This document shows positions 56,178 to 64,000 of a stretch of 64,000 nucleotides of DNA, one piece after another. The translations under genes and the position numbers were made by a program. Numbering within the stretch: position 1 is the stretch's first letter; each line of letters opens with the position of its first letter. Source of the stretch: Rhodococcus jostii RHA1 (lineage in GTDB: Bacteria; Actinomycetota; Actinomycetes; Mycobacteriales; Mycobacteriaceae); the NCBI RefSeq assembly GCF_000014565.1, contig NC_008269.1, positions 372,001 to 436,000 on the forward strand, written 5' to 3'. The notes under the pieces were generated by a model. The model was given only the letters and a program-made list of their open reading frames with translations, was not told where the DNA came from and made no database searches.

Positions 56178-56500
56178 GTGCCGAAAGCCGAACCTGACGA
56201 CCCGAAGATCGATAGTCTGAACGCCCTGCGGCAGAGGAGAACCGACGACCTACTGTCCGGGCACATACCGCTGACGTCGCTGCTGTACCGCCGACGCCGC
56301 TGCTGTACCGACGACGCGACCGGATCGCCGCCAACCTACTCGTCTCCGACGTCCTCACCACGTACATGCGCGGATCCGGGATCGGGCCGGCCGGGGTCAT
56401 GGTCATGCTCGGCATCGCCGACGACGCCGGGTCCGCGACCTGACCGCCGAGCAGCGCGGGCAGATCACCGACTTCGATCGCCGCGACGAGCGGGCGACAA
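56178..56500 (+). pseudogene. Integration host factor (mIHF)-like gene, inactivated
   Basis: From GTG 56178 (GAGAGGA upstream) it reads DDPKIDSLNALRQRRTDDLL and IPLTSLLYR. After a 20-bp tandem duplication the sense continues in another frame as DRIAANLLVSDVLTTYMRGS GIGPAG and VMLGIADDA, and after a second indel as VRDLTAEQRGQITDF. The helix-two-turn-helix GIGPA and VRDL(T/G) motifs fit actinobacterial IHF, a nucleoid protein. The gene is broken twice. Confidence 0.7.
56279..56318 (+). repeat. 20-bp tandem duplication
   Basis: GCTGCTGTACCGCCGACGCC is followed by GCTGCTGTACCGACGACGCG (18 of 20 identical). Its length is not a multiple of three, so it shifts the IHF-like frame. Confidence 0.85.
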
Positions 56501-56554
56501 CCCACCCAAGGGTACGTGTCATCTCCGCAGTTCAGATGGCATTTCTTGTCCTGG

Positions 56555-56749
56555 TCAGGACTCGACCGGAACCAACCGGTCGAGGCGGCCATGGAAGGGG
56601 AACCGACCGGGAACGTCGTCGCGCGCCGACTCGATCACCGCGTCCTCGCCGTCGATGCTCACAATGACGAACTCCGAGATGGCGTCGGTATGCACCTTGA
56701 CGCGGTCACCCACATTCAAACCCGCACGAGTTCCAGGATTCTCGGTCAT
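56555..56749 (-). CDS. Small hypothetical protein, 64 aa
   Basis: From the ATG at 56749 it reads MTENPGTRAGLNVGDRVKVH then FVIVSIDGEDAVIESARDDV, a beta-rich, SH3- or KOW-like small barrel by appearance (GDRVKV...VIVSI). No good ribosome site is visible. It lies antisense to the end of the decayed IHF-like gene. Confidence 0.45.
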   Translation of the reverse strand: MTENPGTRAGLNVGDRVKVHTDAISEFVIVSIDGEDAVIESARDDVPGRFPFHGRLDRLVPVES

Positions 56750-57305
56750 AGGACATGAATAACCCGTACGGATTCGGTGTGCAAGCCGCAGATACTTGCC
56801 GGGTTCGATGCGGCTCCGACTGCCGCAACGGGCTGCGCCACATCGCTTTGCCGATAGCGGATCGTCCACCGGATGATGCAGAGGCAAGAAGCAACATCTA
56901 CCAGTGGTTGTCGGGATATGGCGCGGGCGGTAGGTAGTTTGGACGGGTCATTCGAATCCTATGAGGCTGGCTGCCTTCCGGCCTGTCAGACCTGTAGAGG
57001 AAGGCCACTCGATGGCCCAGACATTGCCGAGCCGGAGACCGCCGGTGAGCTGCCAAATTCGAGAGTGAGATCGATCTGGACCTCGGGCTCGGCGTTACCG
57101 TGGAGGACCCACCATGAGGCGCCGGGGACGTCGCCCGGCGTGTGCTCTTCGACCAGACTCCCTGCGATATTACGGAGTGGTGGCCTCCACATGGAACCAA
57201 CCGTCGTCGGCCAGTATGCACTTCGCGAAGCCGTTCGGGGGTCGCAACACATGACGTTCCGTCATCACGCGCCAGTATGACCACGCGCGAGATTTCCAGG
57301 ACGAG
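56750..57305. other. Gap without a supported gene
   Basis: Frames are short or Arg/Ser-rich in both directions. Nothing recognised. Confidence 0.4.
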
Positions 57306-57309
57306 ACTA

Positions 57310-57680
57310 CGAACATTCATCGACGACTCCCGTTTCGAACGATACGGACCGAGCCCAGAAGCAGGTGCAGCTTTGCGCCGAATAGCGATCGGCAACCGGT
57401 GTCGGAGCCGCCACCGCGTGCTCAGGATCGGAGGGACCACGGTCGCCAGCGCCCATCTGTCGGCGGGCTGCACCGGTCTGGCACGCAGCTCAGCGGCCCG
57501 TGCCGCGGACAGTCTCGTCTCACCGCTCCGAACCCAGCCTTCGCCGTCCCAGGAATGCTCAAGAATCGGCCGGAATCGGCCGGTGATCCGTTCGGACAGC
57601 TGCCCGGCAGTCAGCGCCTCGGAATACTCGGCCAACTCCCGCAAGACGTCCTCCGCGGACTCATCACACGCGTGAGCCCG
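57310..57680 (-). CDS. Possible hypothetical protein, start unclear
   Basis: The minus-strand frame ESAEDVLRELAEYSEALTAG then QLSERITGRFRPILEHSWDG has protein-like helical content, followed by a basic stretch (RWRLRHRLPIAIRRK). No ATG/GTG with a ribosome site was found and the frame continues into poor sequence, so it may be a decayed gene. Confidence 0.3.
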
Positions 57681-57884
57681 CGCCGGCCACTACAAACATC
57701 GACATCACAAACTGTCGGCGTCCACTGACGACTGCCCTGACGGCGCAGCCCCACCTTCCCCGAAGCTTCCAGATCTCGATATCCCCGGAAACCCCGGCTT
57801 GCCAGCATGACCGTGCCGGCTCGACATGCTTTCCTGCACGCCGCGTCCGGTGCGGACGCCTAGCTGATTTGCCGAGCGCGCAGG

Positions 57885-58520
57885 CTATCCTTTATACGCC
57901 ATCGGCTTTCGGCTCCAGATCCGTGTCATCGTCCGCCACGGGTGAAGGTGCGACGAGGGGGCGCCATTCCGGTCCGAGTTCGTCACCCACGCGCAGTGGT
58001 AGTGGGGCATCTCCTTACCAGCGGGGGCTACGAACACCGCGACCTTCTCGTGGAATACCGGGTCGGTCACCACAACCTGCGGTTCGAAAATTTCCTGCGG
58101 CAATGTGATCAGGTCCTGCGGGCGAAGCCACTCGATGAAGTGCAGGGTGGCCACCGTCTGCACAATCAGCCGACACACGATCGGAGCTGCGGCCCTGTAG
58201 CGTTCGGCAACGCCGTGCTGCGTGGTCTCGGCCAGGCGCTCACCGTCGTTGTGCACGACGTCGCCGTAGATCCAGGCGAAGGCCAACACGTTGTCCGCGA
58301 CCGCAGGTGTCGGTTCCTGTTCGTCGATGCTCCCGTGCAGGACCGCATATGCCAGGGTTTCCCGGGCCTGCCGGTCGAACTCCGACCATTCCCGTTTGAG
58401 GGAGCCGAGGAGCGCGATGACGTCCTTCCGTTCGACATCACGGAGCAGCCACTTCAAGGCTTTCAGAGTGTTTTGGTGGTATGCATCTTCGTCGATCCCG
58501 GGCAGCGTGGTCAGCTGATC
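57885..58520 (-). CDS. Hypothetical protein, apparently missing its N-terminus
   Basis: The frame reads DQLTTLPGIDEDAYHQNTLK, ALKWLLRDVERKDVIALLGS, NVLAFAWIYGDVVHNDGERL and ends VFHEKVAVFVAPAGKEMPHY HCAWVTN..., a well-formed soluble protein of about 210 residues. No start codon lies before it loses sense at about 58520, where an unrelated plus-strand gene begins. The gene is therefore probably cut at a rearrangement junction. I do not recognise the family. Confidence 0.5.
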   Translation of the reverse strand, partial: DQLTTLPGIDEDAYHQNTLKALKWLLRDVERKDVIALLGSLKREWSEFDRQARETLAYAVLHGSIDEQEPTPAVADNVLAFAWIYGDVVHNDGERLAETTQHGVAERYRAAAPIVCRLIVQTVATLHFIEWLRPQDLITLPQEIFEPQVVVTDPVFHEKVAVFVAPAGKEMPHYHCAWVTNSDRNGAPSSHLHPWRTMTRIWSRKPMAYKG

Positions 58521-59164
58521 GAGCTGCTCGACTCCGATGCCACCGACCCCGAAGATCTCGTCGAGTTCCTCAGCGCCCGGTTCGCGCCGCCGCGGCTGGT
58601 CACCGCCGACGGGCATCCGATGGTCGCGTGCCGGGCCGTGTTGGGCCGACACCGCCGGGATCCGGCGCAAGCTCAGTCGCCGCTTCGGCGCCGCCGACGC
58701 AGACCGGTGGACCTGGACCGAGCACGGCAGCGTGCTCGGCGTGCTGAACCTTGCCCCCGGCACCGAACCCTGGGTGCTCGAGGTCGAGGCGATGAACGAG
58801 CCACGCTTCGAGTCGCTGGTCGACACCGTGGCCGCCGCCGATCCCGGGGCGAGACTGCGCGAGCAGACCCGGACGCCGGCAGCCGAGCTGATCGCTCAGG
58901 CGCAGGAAAACAGTTTTCGCCCAAGCCAACCCGTCGACCCCACCGAGCCCGAGATCGCGGCGGCGCTCGACGAGCACATCCGCGGATACGAGCAGCAGTG
59001 GCTCGACGAGGCGATCCCCGCCCTCGGCGGTCACACCCCGCGCGAGTGCGCCGCCGACCCCACCCGCCGCGACGACCTGATCCGGCTGCTCGACTCCTAC
59101 CCGCAGCAGGAGCGGCCGGGGGCGATGAGCGCAGGCCAGGCTGCGGGAAGCATTAGGACTCTAG
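58510..59164 (+). pseudogene. Conserved actinobacterial protein with C-terminal WLDE..PALGG.TPRE domain, frameshifted
   Basis: The first frame gives ATDPEDLVEFLSARFAPPRL VTADGHPMVACRAV. After an indel near 58640 the second gives RRFGAADADRWTWTEHGSVL, AALDEHIRGYEQQWLDEAIP ALGGHTPRECAADPTRRDDL. A last indel near 59139 leads to RLREALGL and a stop. The C-terminal part resembles domains found at the end of SEC-C and Xre/MbcA-type proteins. The start is missing. Confidence 0.6.
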
Positions 59165-59303
59165 GCTTCCGGCTGCCGCCCACGCACCGAAACCGGCGAC
59201 ATCGTTGCCCAACGGTGACGACCGTGGCCCGCTGCTCGAGGGCGAGGGCGAGGGCGGCACGGTGGGCGTCGTTGAGCGGGTTTCCGCCCGTGCCAGTGCG
59301 TGT

Positions 59304-59732
59304 TCACCGGGTTCGTAGCGCAGCGAGGTGTCCGTCGGCTACCGGCACGACCGCGGACGGTTGACCCAACCAGGCTTCAGGCGGCGTCGAGAGCCTGCTC
59401 GACGGTCGGCGCTGTGCGGTATGCGCTCGGGTTGGCGCCGATCCGCACCAACCGCGGCGACGGCGATCCAGGCGATCCAGTCGAATCCGATCGGTGCGGG
59501 CCGGGACAGATTTAGACCGTCGATGCGTATCCGATAATGCGTGCGGCGGTGCGGATGATCGGCCGCACGCGCAGTGATCGAGTGGTCGAGTGAACTCGAG
59601 GTCGGCGGGGAACGAGTCGGCGGCGGGGTTCCACAGGACGACGTTCGGACGACCGGTCGTGGGGGAAGGTACGTACAGACCGTCGAGATGCGGCCATGTC
59701 AGGTGGATGTCGCGTGCACAGGTGGGGCACAC
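59304..59732 (-). CDS. Possible Cys-rich hypothetical protein
   Basis: From a GTG at 59732 it reads CPTCARDIHLTWPHLDGLYV then PNVVLWNPAADSFPADLEFT, which looks coding, with a CPTC knuckle and a later CACG. Upstream, in a different frame, KPDWYVTTPRMHCFTDRAL may be its true N-terminus, so a frameshift is likely. The C-terminal third is Arg-rich and doubtful. Confidence 0.35.
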   Translation of the reverse strand: MCPTCARDIHLTWPHLDGLYVPSPTTGRPNVVLWNPAADSFPADLEFTRPLDHCACGRSSAPPHALSDTHRRSKSVPARTDRIRLDRLDRRRRGWCGSAPTRAHTAQRRPSSRLSTPPEAWLGQPSAVVPVADGHLAALRTR

Positions 59733-60082
59733 AGTGCGCGGTCCGTGAAGCAGTGCATACGAGGCGTGGTGACATACCAGTCAGGCTTCAGCAGATTCAG
59801 GCGACGGGTCGGGCGCCGATCTTGGCAGGTCGACCACGACCGATGTGGGTCGTGGCCAACAGATCCGGGTCGTGGCCGACAGGTCCTCCCCTCCCGGCAT
59901 GCCCCAAAACCCGTACCAGTAATGACAACAGGAAACAGACTCGCAACCGAGTCGGTCCTCACGATCCCCACCGCCCCACGAGGTTGTCGTCACTGCCCAC
60001 GGCGGTCCCGGGAACGTTAGAGGCAACCGAACCCTCTAGTCTGGCGGGTTTCGAACATCCAGAGCACGAGGAAAAGCCGATC
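59733..60082. other. Gap without a supported gene
   Basis: Apart from the possible N-terminus of the preceding minus-strand frame, nothing is recognised. A near-repeat GATGTGGGTCGTGGC / GATCCGGGTCGTGGC occurs around 59845-59880. Confidence 0.35.
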
Positions 60083-60370
60083 ATGGCCACCGACTGCGGC
60101 ACACCGCGAGTTACCGAATCCGACGAGACCGACACCTCTCCGAACTGCTCACCGCCAGCCGGAAGGACAGCCAGTCCCCACCGTCGACGTCGAAGACACC
60201 GACACCGCCGAATACTTCGAACTACCCGGCGCCGACCTGTCCGGCGAAGAACTCACCGTCGCGTCATCCTGAAGCAGGCGGACGAATTCACCTGTACCAG
60301 TCGCTTCCTGGTCCACCACCGCAGTCGACTCGCCGATTCCGAGCAACAAATCTGCCGCGACTGCGCCTGA
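60083..60370 (+). pseudogene. DUF4193 protein, degenerate copy 2
   Basis: ATG then ATDCGTPRVTESDE; next frame LSELLTASRKDSQSP; next frame VDVEDTDTAEYFELPGADLS GEELTV; last frame KQADEFTCTSRFLVHHRSRL ADSEQQICRDCA and a stop. It has three indels. The intact FTC(S/T)SCF zinc pair also reads FTCTSRF, losing one Cys. It is related to the copy at 22263-22536 but decayed independently. Confidence 0.8.
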
Positions 60371-60637
60371 GCACGTCGGACCAACCGAGTAACTCGGCCG
60401 TTCTCAGGTGAGCGGAGTCCGCAACGACCACGACTCGATCCGCCGGAGCGGCAACCCTGACGGAGCCCTACCAGGCCGAGAAGAACTCAGGCAGCACGGC
60501 GTTTGTGGGCGAACACTGCACTTCGGGGACATGCCGTCACCGCAGGTCAGATCCCCCACCCTGCGAACCAGTCCTTGGCCGGGCGAATCACCGGTCGTCC
60601 TGCCGGCCGGGTGTCTGCCGCCCGTACTGTTCGCCCC

Positions 60638-61136
60638 ATGTCCGCCCGCCCCGGCAAGCTCAGCACCGACGCCGTGCTGCCGTCCCTGGCCACCGACGAT
60701 GACGTCTCAGCGGCTCCTCAGACCCTTGCGGCGGCGGCCCGGACCGAAACGGACATCGAAATGCGGATCCAGACCTCCATCACCCTGTTCGGCGTCGCCG
60801 CCGAACCCTGGTTCCCCGCGACGGCCGACGTCGTTGTCACGGTCATCGTCCACACCCTCGACGCGGCGACCTTCGGGCAAGAAGTATCTGCCACCCACCG
60901 AGCACGCCGAGTGGGCGCGGGCGACATTCTCCACCAACGGCGCCGCGCACGGATACTTCATCGGCGCCGTCGACCCGAACACCGGCACCCACGGACGCAG
61001 GCAACTCGCGTAGCGGCCCTACCTCGACACCGACCTGCAGCCGATACCCCCGCCACGGCAGCTTGTCACCTGCCCGCACTATCTCCTACCTGACCTCGAC
61101 GGCGGAGCCGAGATCACCATCACCACCACGGCTTGA
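60638..61136 (+). pseudogene. Stand-alone paralogue of the deformylase C-terminal domain, broken
   Basis: The ATG at 60638 begins about 40 residues of its own, then ETDIEMRIQTSITLFGVAAE matches TDIELRIHTRLTAFDVVAG of the protein at 5154-5906. After a frameshift near 60872 it continues KKYLPPTEHAEWARATFSTN, HGYFIGAVDPNTGTHGRRQL. The next codon, TAC (Tyr) in the paralogue, is TAG here (61011-61013). The frame then goes on YLDTDLQPIPPPRQLVTCPH to a second stop. One indel and one nonsense mutation inactivate it. Confidence 0.75.
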
Positions 61137-61394
61137 CCCGCGGCAGAACTCAAAACAAAAGCCCGTCGATGTTGAAGGTGAATGCCGCCATGCGAGCCTT
61201 GACTGGGCTGGTCGGTTGTTGCTCAGGGGGTTACCAGTGCCACCACACCCGGCGACCCCGTCCCTCGGATCAGTGGCGACAGGAGCATGAAGCCAGGTGC
61301 GGCGACCGCAGCCCTCCTCGTCAAGAACCACCTGATGAAGTTCGTCGACTCGTTCTCCCTCGTCTTGTTCAGCTCGACGAGGATGCCTGCAACG

Positions 61395-62702
61395 TCACTT
61401 CACGCCACACCAATCGAGTGCAGTGAGCGCCAAACTCTTGGTTGCGGAGATGATTTCGTCTACGTCACAGTATTCGTTCGGCTTGTGGGCGTTTGCCAGA
61501 TGGCCCGGCCCATAATTCACAACCGGAATATCTGTTCGCGCAATCCAAGTCGCGTCACAGGCGGCGGGGAATGCCTCGACTATGGCTGTGCTGCCGGTCC
61601 CCTGTTCGTGAGCGTTACCGAGAGCGCGGACGATTTCGTGATCATCTGGGGTGTTGAAGCCCGGAAACTCGACCAGCCACTCGTAGGTGGGTGGGTGCTC
61701 CGCCAACCAAGGGTCCAAGGCGACCGACCGATTGACGAAACTCTCGATCTCGAGCTTCACTTCGTCGGAGTCGTCCTCCGGTGGATACCAAACGATGAAC
61801 TCGATCTCACAGTACTCAGCAAAGACAAATGGAATGTCGATGTCCTTCCCACGTCCGTGAATCGTTCCGGGCATGACGACGAAATGTCCCGACTTGAACA
61901 GTGGGCGTTGCTTGCTCAGCCCCCATTGCTCTTCGATCCGGTACAGCGCTTGCAGAACCAAGTAGCCTTTGTCAATCGCGTTCACGCCCGCACGTGCACC
62001 GGCCCCGCCGGCCCGTACCAGCTCGCGGCGAAGCCCTGGATGCCCGGCGAGTCCCTCGACTCGAACTCGACCCCACAACAAGCTCGCAGCAGTTGGGTTG
62101 ATCGTCAGCGGGGAATCGAAACTAGCGGATGGCTCGACGACTATCGCCGCGTCCGCAATGTATCCGTGCTGTAGCATGCAACCTGTCCCGACTTCATGCT
62201 CGCCCAGTTCTTCACCTGCCACGGAATGAACGACCAGGTCGCCGGCTAGCTCGATACCTGACGTTCGGATCGCTTCGATCGCACTGAAGGCAGCGACCAT
62301 CCCGCTCTTCATGTCGCTTGCCCCTCGGCCATGTATTCGGCCGGACACTTCGCTCGCGACGAAGGGGTCACCTGTCCATGTATCGAGATTCCCCGCCGGT
62401 ACGACATCGATGTGGCCGTTGAGCAACAGCGACCGACCTGTGCCACCGCCCTTCACGACACCAGCGAGGTTCTCGCGTTTTTCTTGGCTCTTGACGAGTT
62501 GGGAGCTGTCGAAGAGATAGCCGAATCGGTCGCGGAGCAAGAGGTTCGCCTCGGATTCCTGACCGAGGTAGTCCTCGGACCGGACGCCAGGGTAGTTCGG
62601 ATTCACGCTGGGCACCTCGACCAGACGTTTCACGTCGTCGATAATTCGTTGACGCGAGTCCTCGATCGCGGCGAGTACCCGCCGGACTGCATCTTCTGTC
62701 AT
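61395..62702 (-). CDS. M20-family metallopeptidase/deacylase (ArgE/DapE-like), 435 aa
   Basis: Dinuclear zinc motifs: LLLNGHIDVVPAGNLDTW (His), IHGRGASDMKSGMVA (bridging Asp), VAGEELGEHEVGTGCML (Glu-Glu) and a C-terminal NYGPGHLANAHKPNEYCDVD (His). The dimerisation domain between residues about 210 and 340 is complete. It hydrolyses an N-acyl amino acid or a dipeptide-like amide. The ATG at 62702 has AAAGGA 8 nt upstream. It lies 124 nt after an acyl-CoA ligase on the same strand, so amide cleavage followed by CoA activation is possible. Confidence 0.9.
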   Translation of the reverse strand: MTEDAVRRVLAAIEDSRQRIIDDVKRLVEVPSVNPNYPGVRSEDYLGQESEANLLLRDRFGYLFDSSQLVKSQEKRENLAGVVKGGGTGRSLLLNGHIDVVPAGNLDTWTGDPFVASEVSGRIHGRGASDMKSGMVAAFSAIEAIRTSGIELAGDLVVHSVAGEELGEHEVGTGCMLQHGYIADAAIVVEPSASFDSPLTINPTAASLLWGRVRVEGLAGHPGLRRELVRAGGAGARAGVNAIDKGYLVLQALYRIEEQWGLSKQRPLFKSGHFVVMPGTIHGRGKDIDIPFVFAEYCEIEFIVWYPPEDDSDEVKLEIESFVNRSVALDPWLAEHPPTYEWLVEFPGFNTPDDHEIVRALGNAHEQGTGSTAIVEAFPAACDATWIARTDIPVVNYGPGHLANAHKPNEYCDVDEIISATKSLALTALDWCGVK

Positions 62703-62826
62703 GTCCGCGTCCTTTCGAATTGAAGTGATGATTTGAGTCATCGGCTGAGTGGAGCCTGACCCGGTTGGTCCACGAAACCATCGATCTGCAGTCGTCTGGG
62801 TGGCCATGGCGCTTGCGCAGAAGCGA

Positions 62827-64000
62827 TCAGCCTCGGATCCGCTCGCGCTCTCCATGCCATTCGCGGTCGCGTAACTCGTTCTTGCGAGTCTTACCGGTCG
62901 AGGTCTTCGGTAGCTCGGGTAGGAACACGATTTCTCGTGGCGCCTTGAACGCCGCAATGTGCTCTCGCGCGAACTGCGTCAGGTCGCAGTCGGAGACGGT
63001 GGAATTCGTCTTCAGAACCACGAACGCTTTGGGTCGTTCTCCCCATTTCGTGTCCGGAACGCCGATCACCGCGACGTCCAACACCGATGGGTGGGACATG
63101 AGAACTTGCTCGACCTCGATTGTCGAGATGTTCTCGCCGCCGGATATGACGATGTCTTTGGCGCGGTCCATGAGCTGTATGTAGCCATCTGGGTGCATGA
63201 CTCCCAGGTCGCCGGAATGGAACCAGCCCCCGGAGAAGGCCTCCGCGGTTGCCGAATCGTCGCCGAAGTACCCCTTCATGACTATATTTCCGCGCATGAC
63301 GATCTCGCCGATCTCGGTGCCGTTGCTGGCTACGTCGACGAGTTCGCCATGCGGACCGCGTTGAGTGCGGACTACCCGCACTGGGCCGGAGGCGAGCATT
63401 CCCACTCCTTGACGCGCCAGCAGCCTCGCCAGTGTGTCCTCATCGAGCGCGGCCCAGTCTGCCTGAGGTTCGCATACTGCACATGGGCCGTACGTCTCGG
63501 TGAGGCCGTACACATGCACGATTTCGGCTCCGAGTGCTCTGACCGCCCGGATGGTGGTTGGGCTGGGTGGAGCTCCTGCTGTGGTGATGGTCATGCTGCG
63601 GTCGAGCGGATGCGCTCCATCGGCAGTGGCGAGCGTCGTGAGAACCGTCGGTGCACCACTCATATGGTCGATCTTTTCGCTGTCGATGAGTGACCACATC
63701 GCGTCACCGCGAACCACACGGATGCATACGTGAGTTCCGGATGCGGCAGTGACTGCCCAGGGGCCGCACCAGCCGTTGCAGTGGAACATCGGCAGTGTCC
63801 ACAGGTATTTAGTGTCGATGTCGAAGTGCTGATGGTGAATCTGGCTGAGAGAGTTGAGGTACGCGCCACGATGGGTGTACATCACCCCCTTCGGGCGACC
63901 GGTGGTGCCCGACGTGTAGTTGATCGAGATGGTTCGGGTCTCGTCGTCGACCTCCCAGGGCAAACGCTCTTCCGACCCGCGTGCCATGAGTGCGTCATAG
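62827..64000 (-). CDS. AMP-forming acyl-CoA ligase, runs off the window edge
   Basis: P-loop YTSGTTGRPKGVMYTHRGAY, PMFHCNGWCGPW, the A5 motif VYGLTETYGP, GGWFHSGDLGVMHPDGYIQL, hinge DRAKDIVISGGENISTIEVE and C-terminal Lys in LPKTSTGKTRKNELR. These are the features of medium- or long-chain acyl-CoA synthetases of the FadD/AlkK type. At least 391 residues are present and the N-terminus lies beyond 64000. It is followed by the M20 hydrolase. Confidence 0.9.
   Translation of the reverse strand, partial: YDALMARGSEERLPWEVDDETRTISINYTSGTTGRPKGVMYTHRGAYLNSLSQIHHQHFDIDTKYLWTLPMFHCNGWCGPWAVTAASGTHVCIRVVRGDAMWSLIDSEKIDHMSGAPTVLTTLATADGAHPLDRSMTITTAGAPPSPTTIRAVRALGAEIVHVYGLTETYGPCAVCEPQADWAALDEDTLARLLARQGVGMLASGPVRVVRTQRGPHGELVDVASNGTEIGEIVMRGNIVMKGYFGDDSATAEAFSGGWFHSGDLGVMHPDGYIQLMDRAKDIVISGGENISTIEVEQVLMSHPSVLDVAVIGVPDTKWGERPKAFVVLKTNSTVSDCDLTQFAREHIAAFKAPREIVFLPELPKTSTGKTRKNELRDREWHGERERIRG

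Noticed and set aside
56940..56975. tRNA-like TTCGAATCC segment
   Set aside because: The surrounding bases do not form acceptor, D or anticodon stems.

Overview
The window looks like a high-GC mycolic-acid actinobacterium, most likely Rhodococcus or a close relative, and probably an accessory region or large plasmid rather than core chromosome. The reasons are the GC3-rich coding, actinobacteria-restricted families (DUF4193, DUF4383, ANTAR, an integration-host-factor-like gene, a wax ester synthase fragment, a butyrolactone-receptor-like TetR), IS701 and IS256 transposases, and an unusual density of broken genes. No rRNA, tRNA or CRISPR array was recognised.

Layout. (1) 1-5.1 kb: small regulators and membrane or lipoproteins (ANTAR protein, SodC-like lipoprotein, acidic peptides), then a truncated DUF3800 gene and a two-gene HTH operon. 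(2) 5.1-6.3 kb: an N-formylglutamate deformylase whose N-terminus has been replaced by an IS701 transposase remnant. (3) 6.4-21.5 kb, the most striking block: three very large multi-domain cell-wall hydrolases (GH19+C39+four C-terminal repeats; DUF4185+M23+GH25+two repeats; M15+peptidoglycan-binding+GH25-like) and a separate DUF4185 protein. Between them lie a subtilase/alpha-beta hydrolase pair, a frameshifted lipoprotein coupled to a four-helix membrane protein, and a ribbon-helix-helix/two-helix membrane protein pair. No capsid, tail, terminase or integrase gene is present. (4) 21.7-31.9 kb: gene fragments, a small PD-(D/E)XK-like nuclease, two secreted lipases, a TetR regulator, a second ANTAR gene, a SixA-like phosphatase and a truncated wax ester synthase.

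(5) 32.1-35.9 kb: a large LuxR/MalT-type ATPase regulator cut in two by an intact IS256-family element with a 9-bp target duplication; removing the element restores one 792-codon frame. (6) 36.7-52.9 kb: a well-preserved catabolic island. A minus-strand operon encodes a CUT2-type ABC importer, an acyl-CoA ligase, an ACAD10/11-like acyl-CoA dehydrogenase and a quinone reductase. Around it are an iron alcohol dehydrogenase, a TetR repressor with three matching operator-like sites, a second quinone reductase, an APH-type kinase, a MaoC hydratase, two SDRs and a citrate synthase. The kinase/dehydrogenase pair suggests 4-hydroxyacyl-CoA processing.

(7) 53-61.2 kb: almost entirely decayed genes (AraC, IHF-like, DUF4193, a paralogue of the deformylase C-terminal domain) around one intact RibD/DHFR-like reductase. 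(8) 61.4-64 kb: an M20 peptidase and an acyl-CoA ligase running off the window edge.

Several families occur twice, often with one or both copies broken (ANTAR, DUF4193, the deformylase C-terminal domain, a small IWIPFGG/VWAPFGG-motif family, DUF4185). This points to repeated duplication and decay, in contrast to the clean lysin and catabolic blocks.
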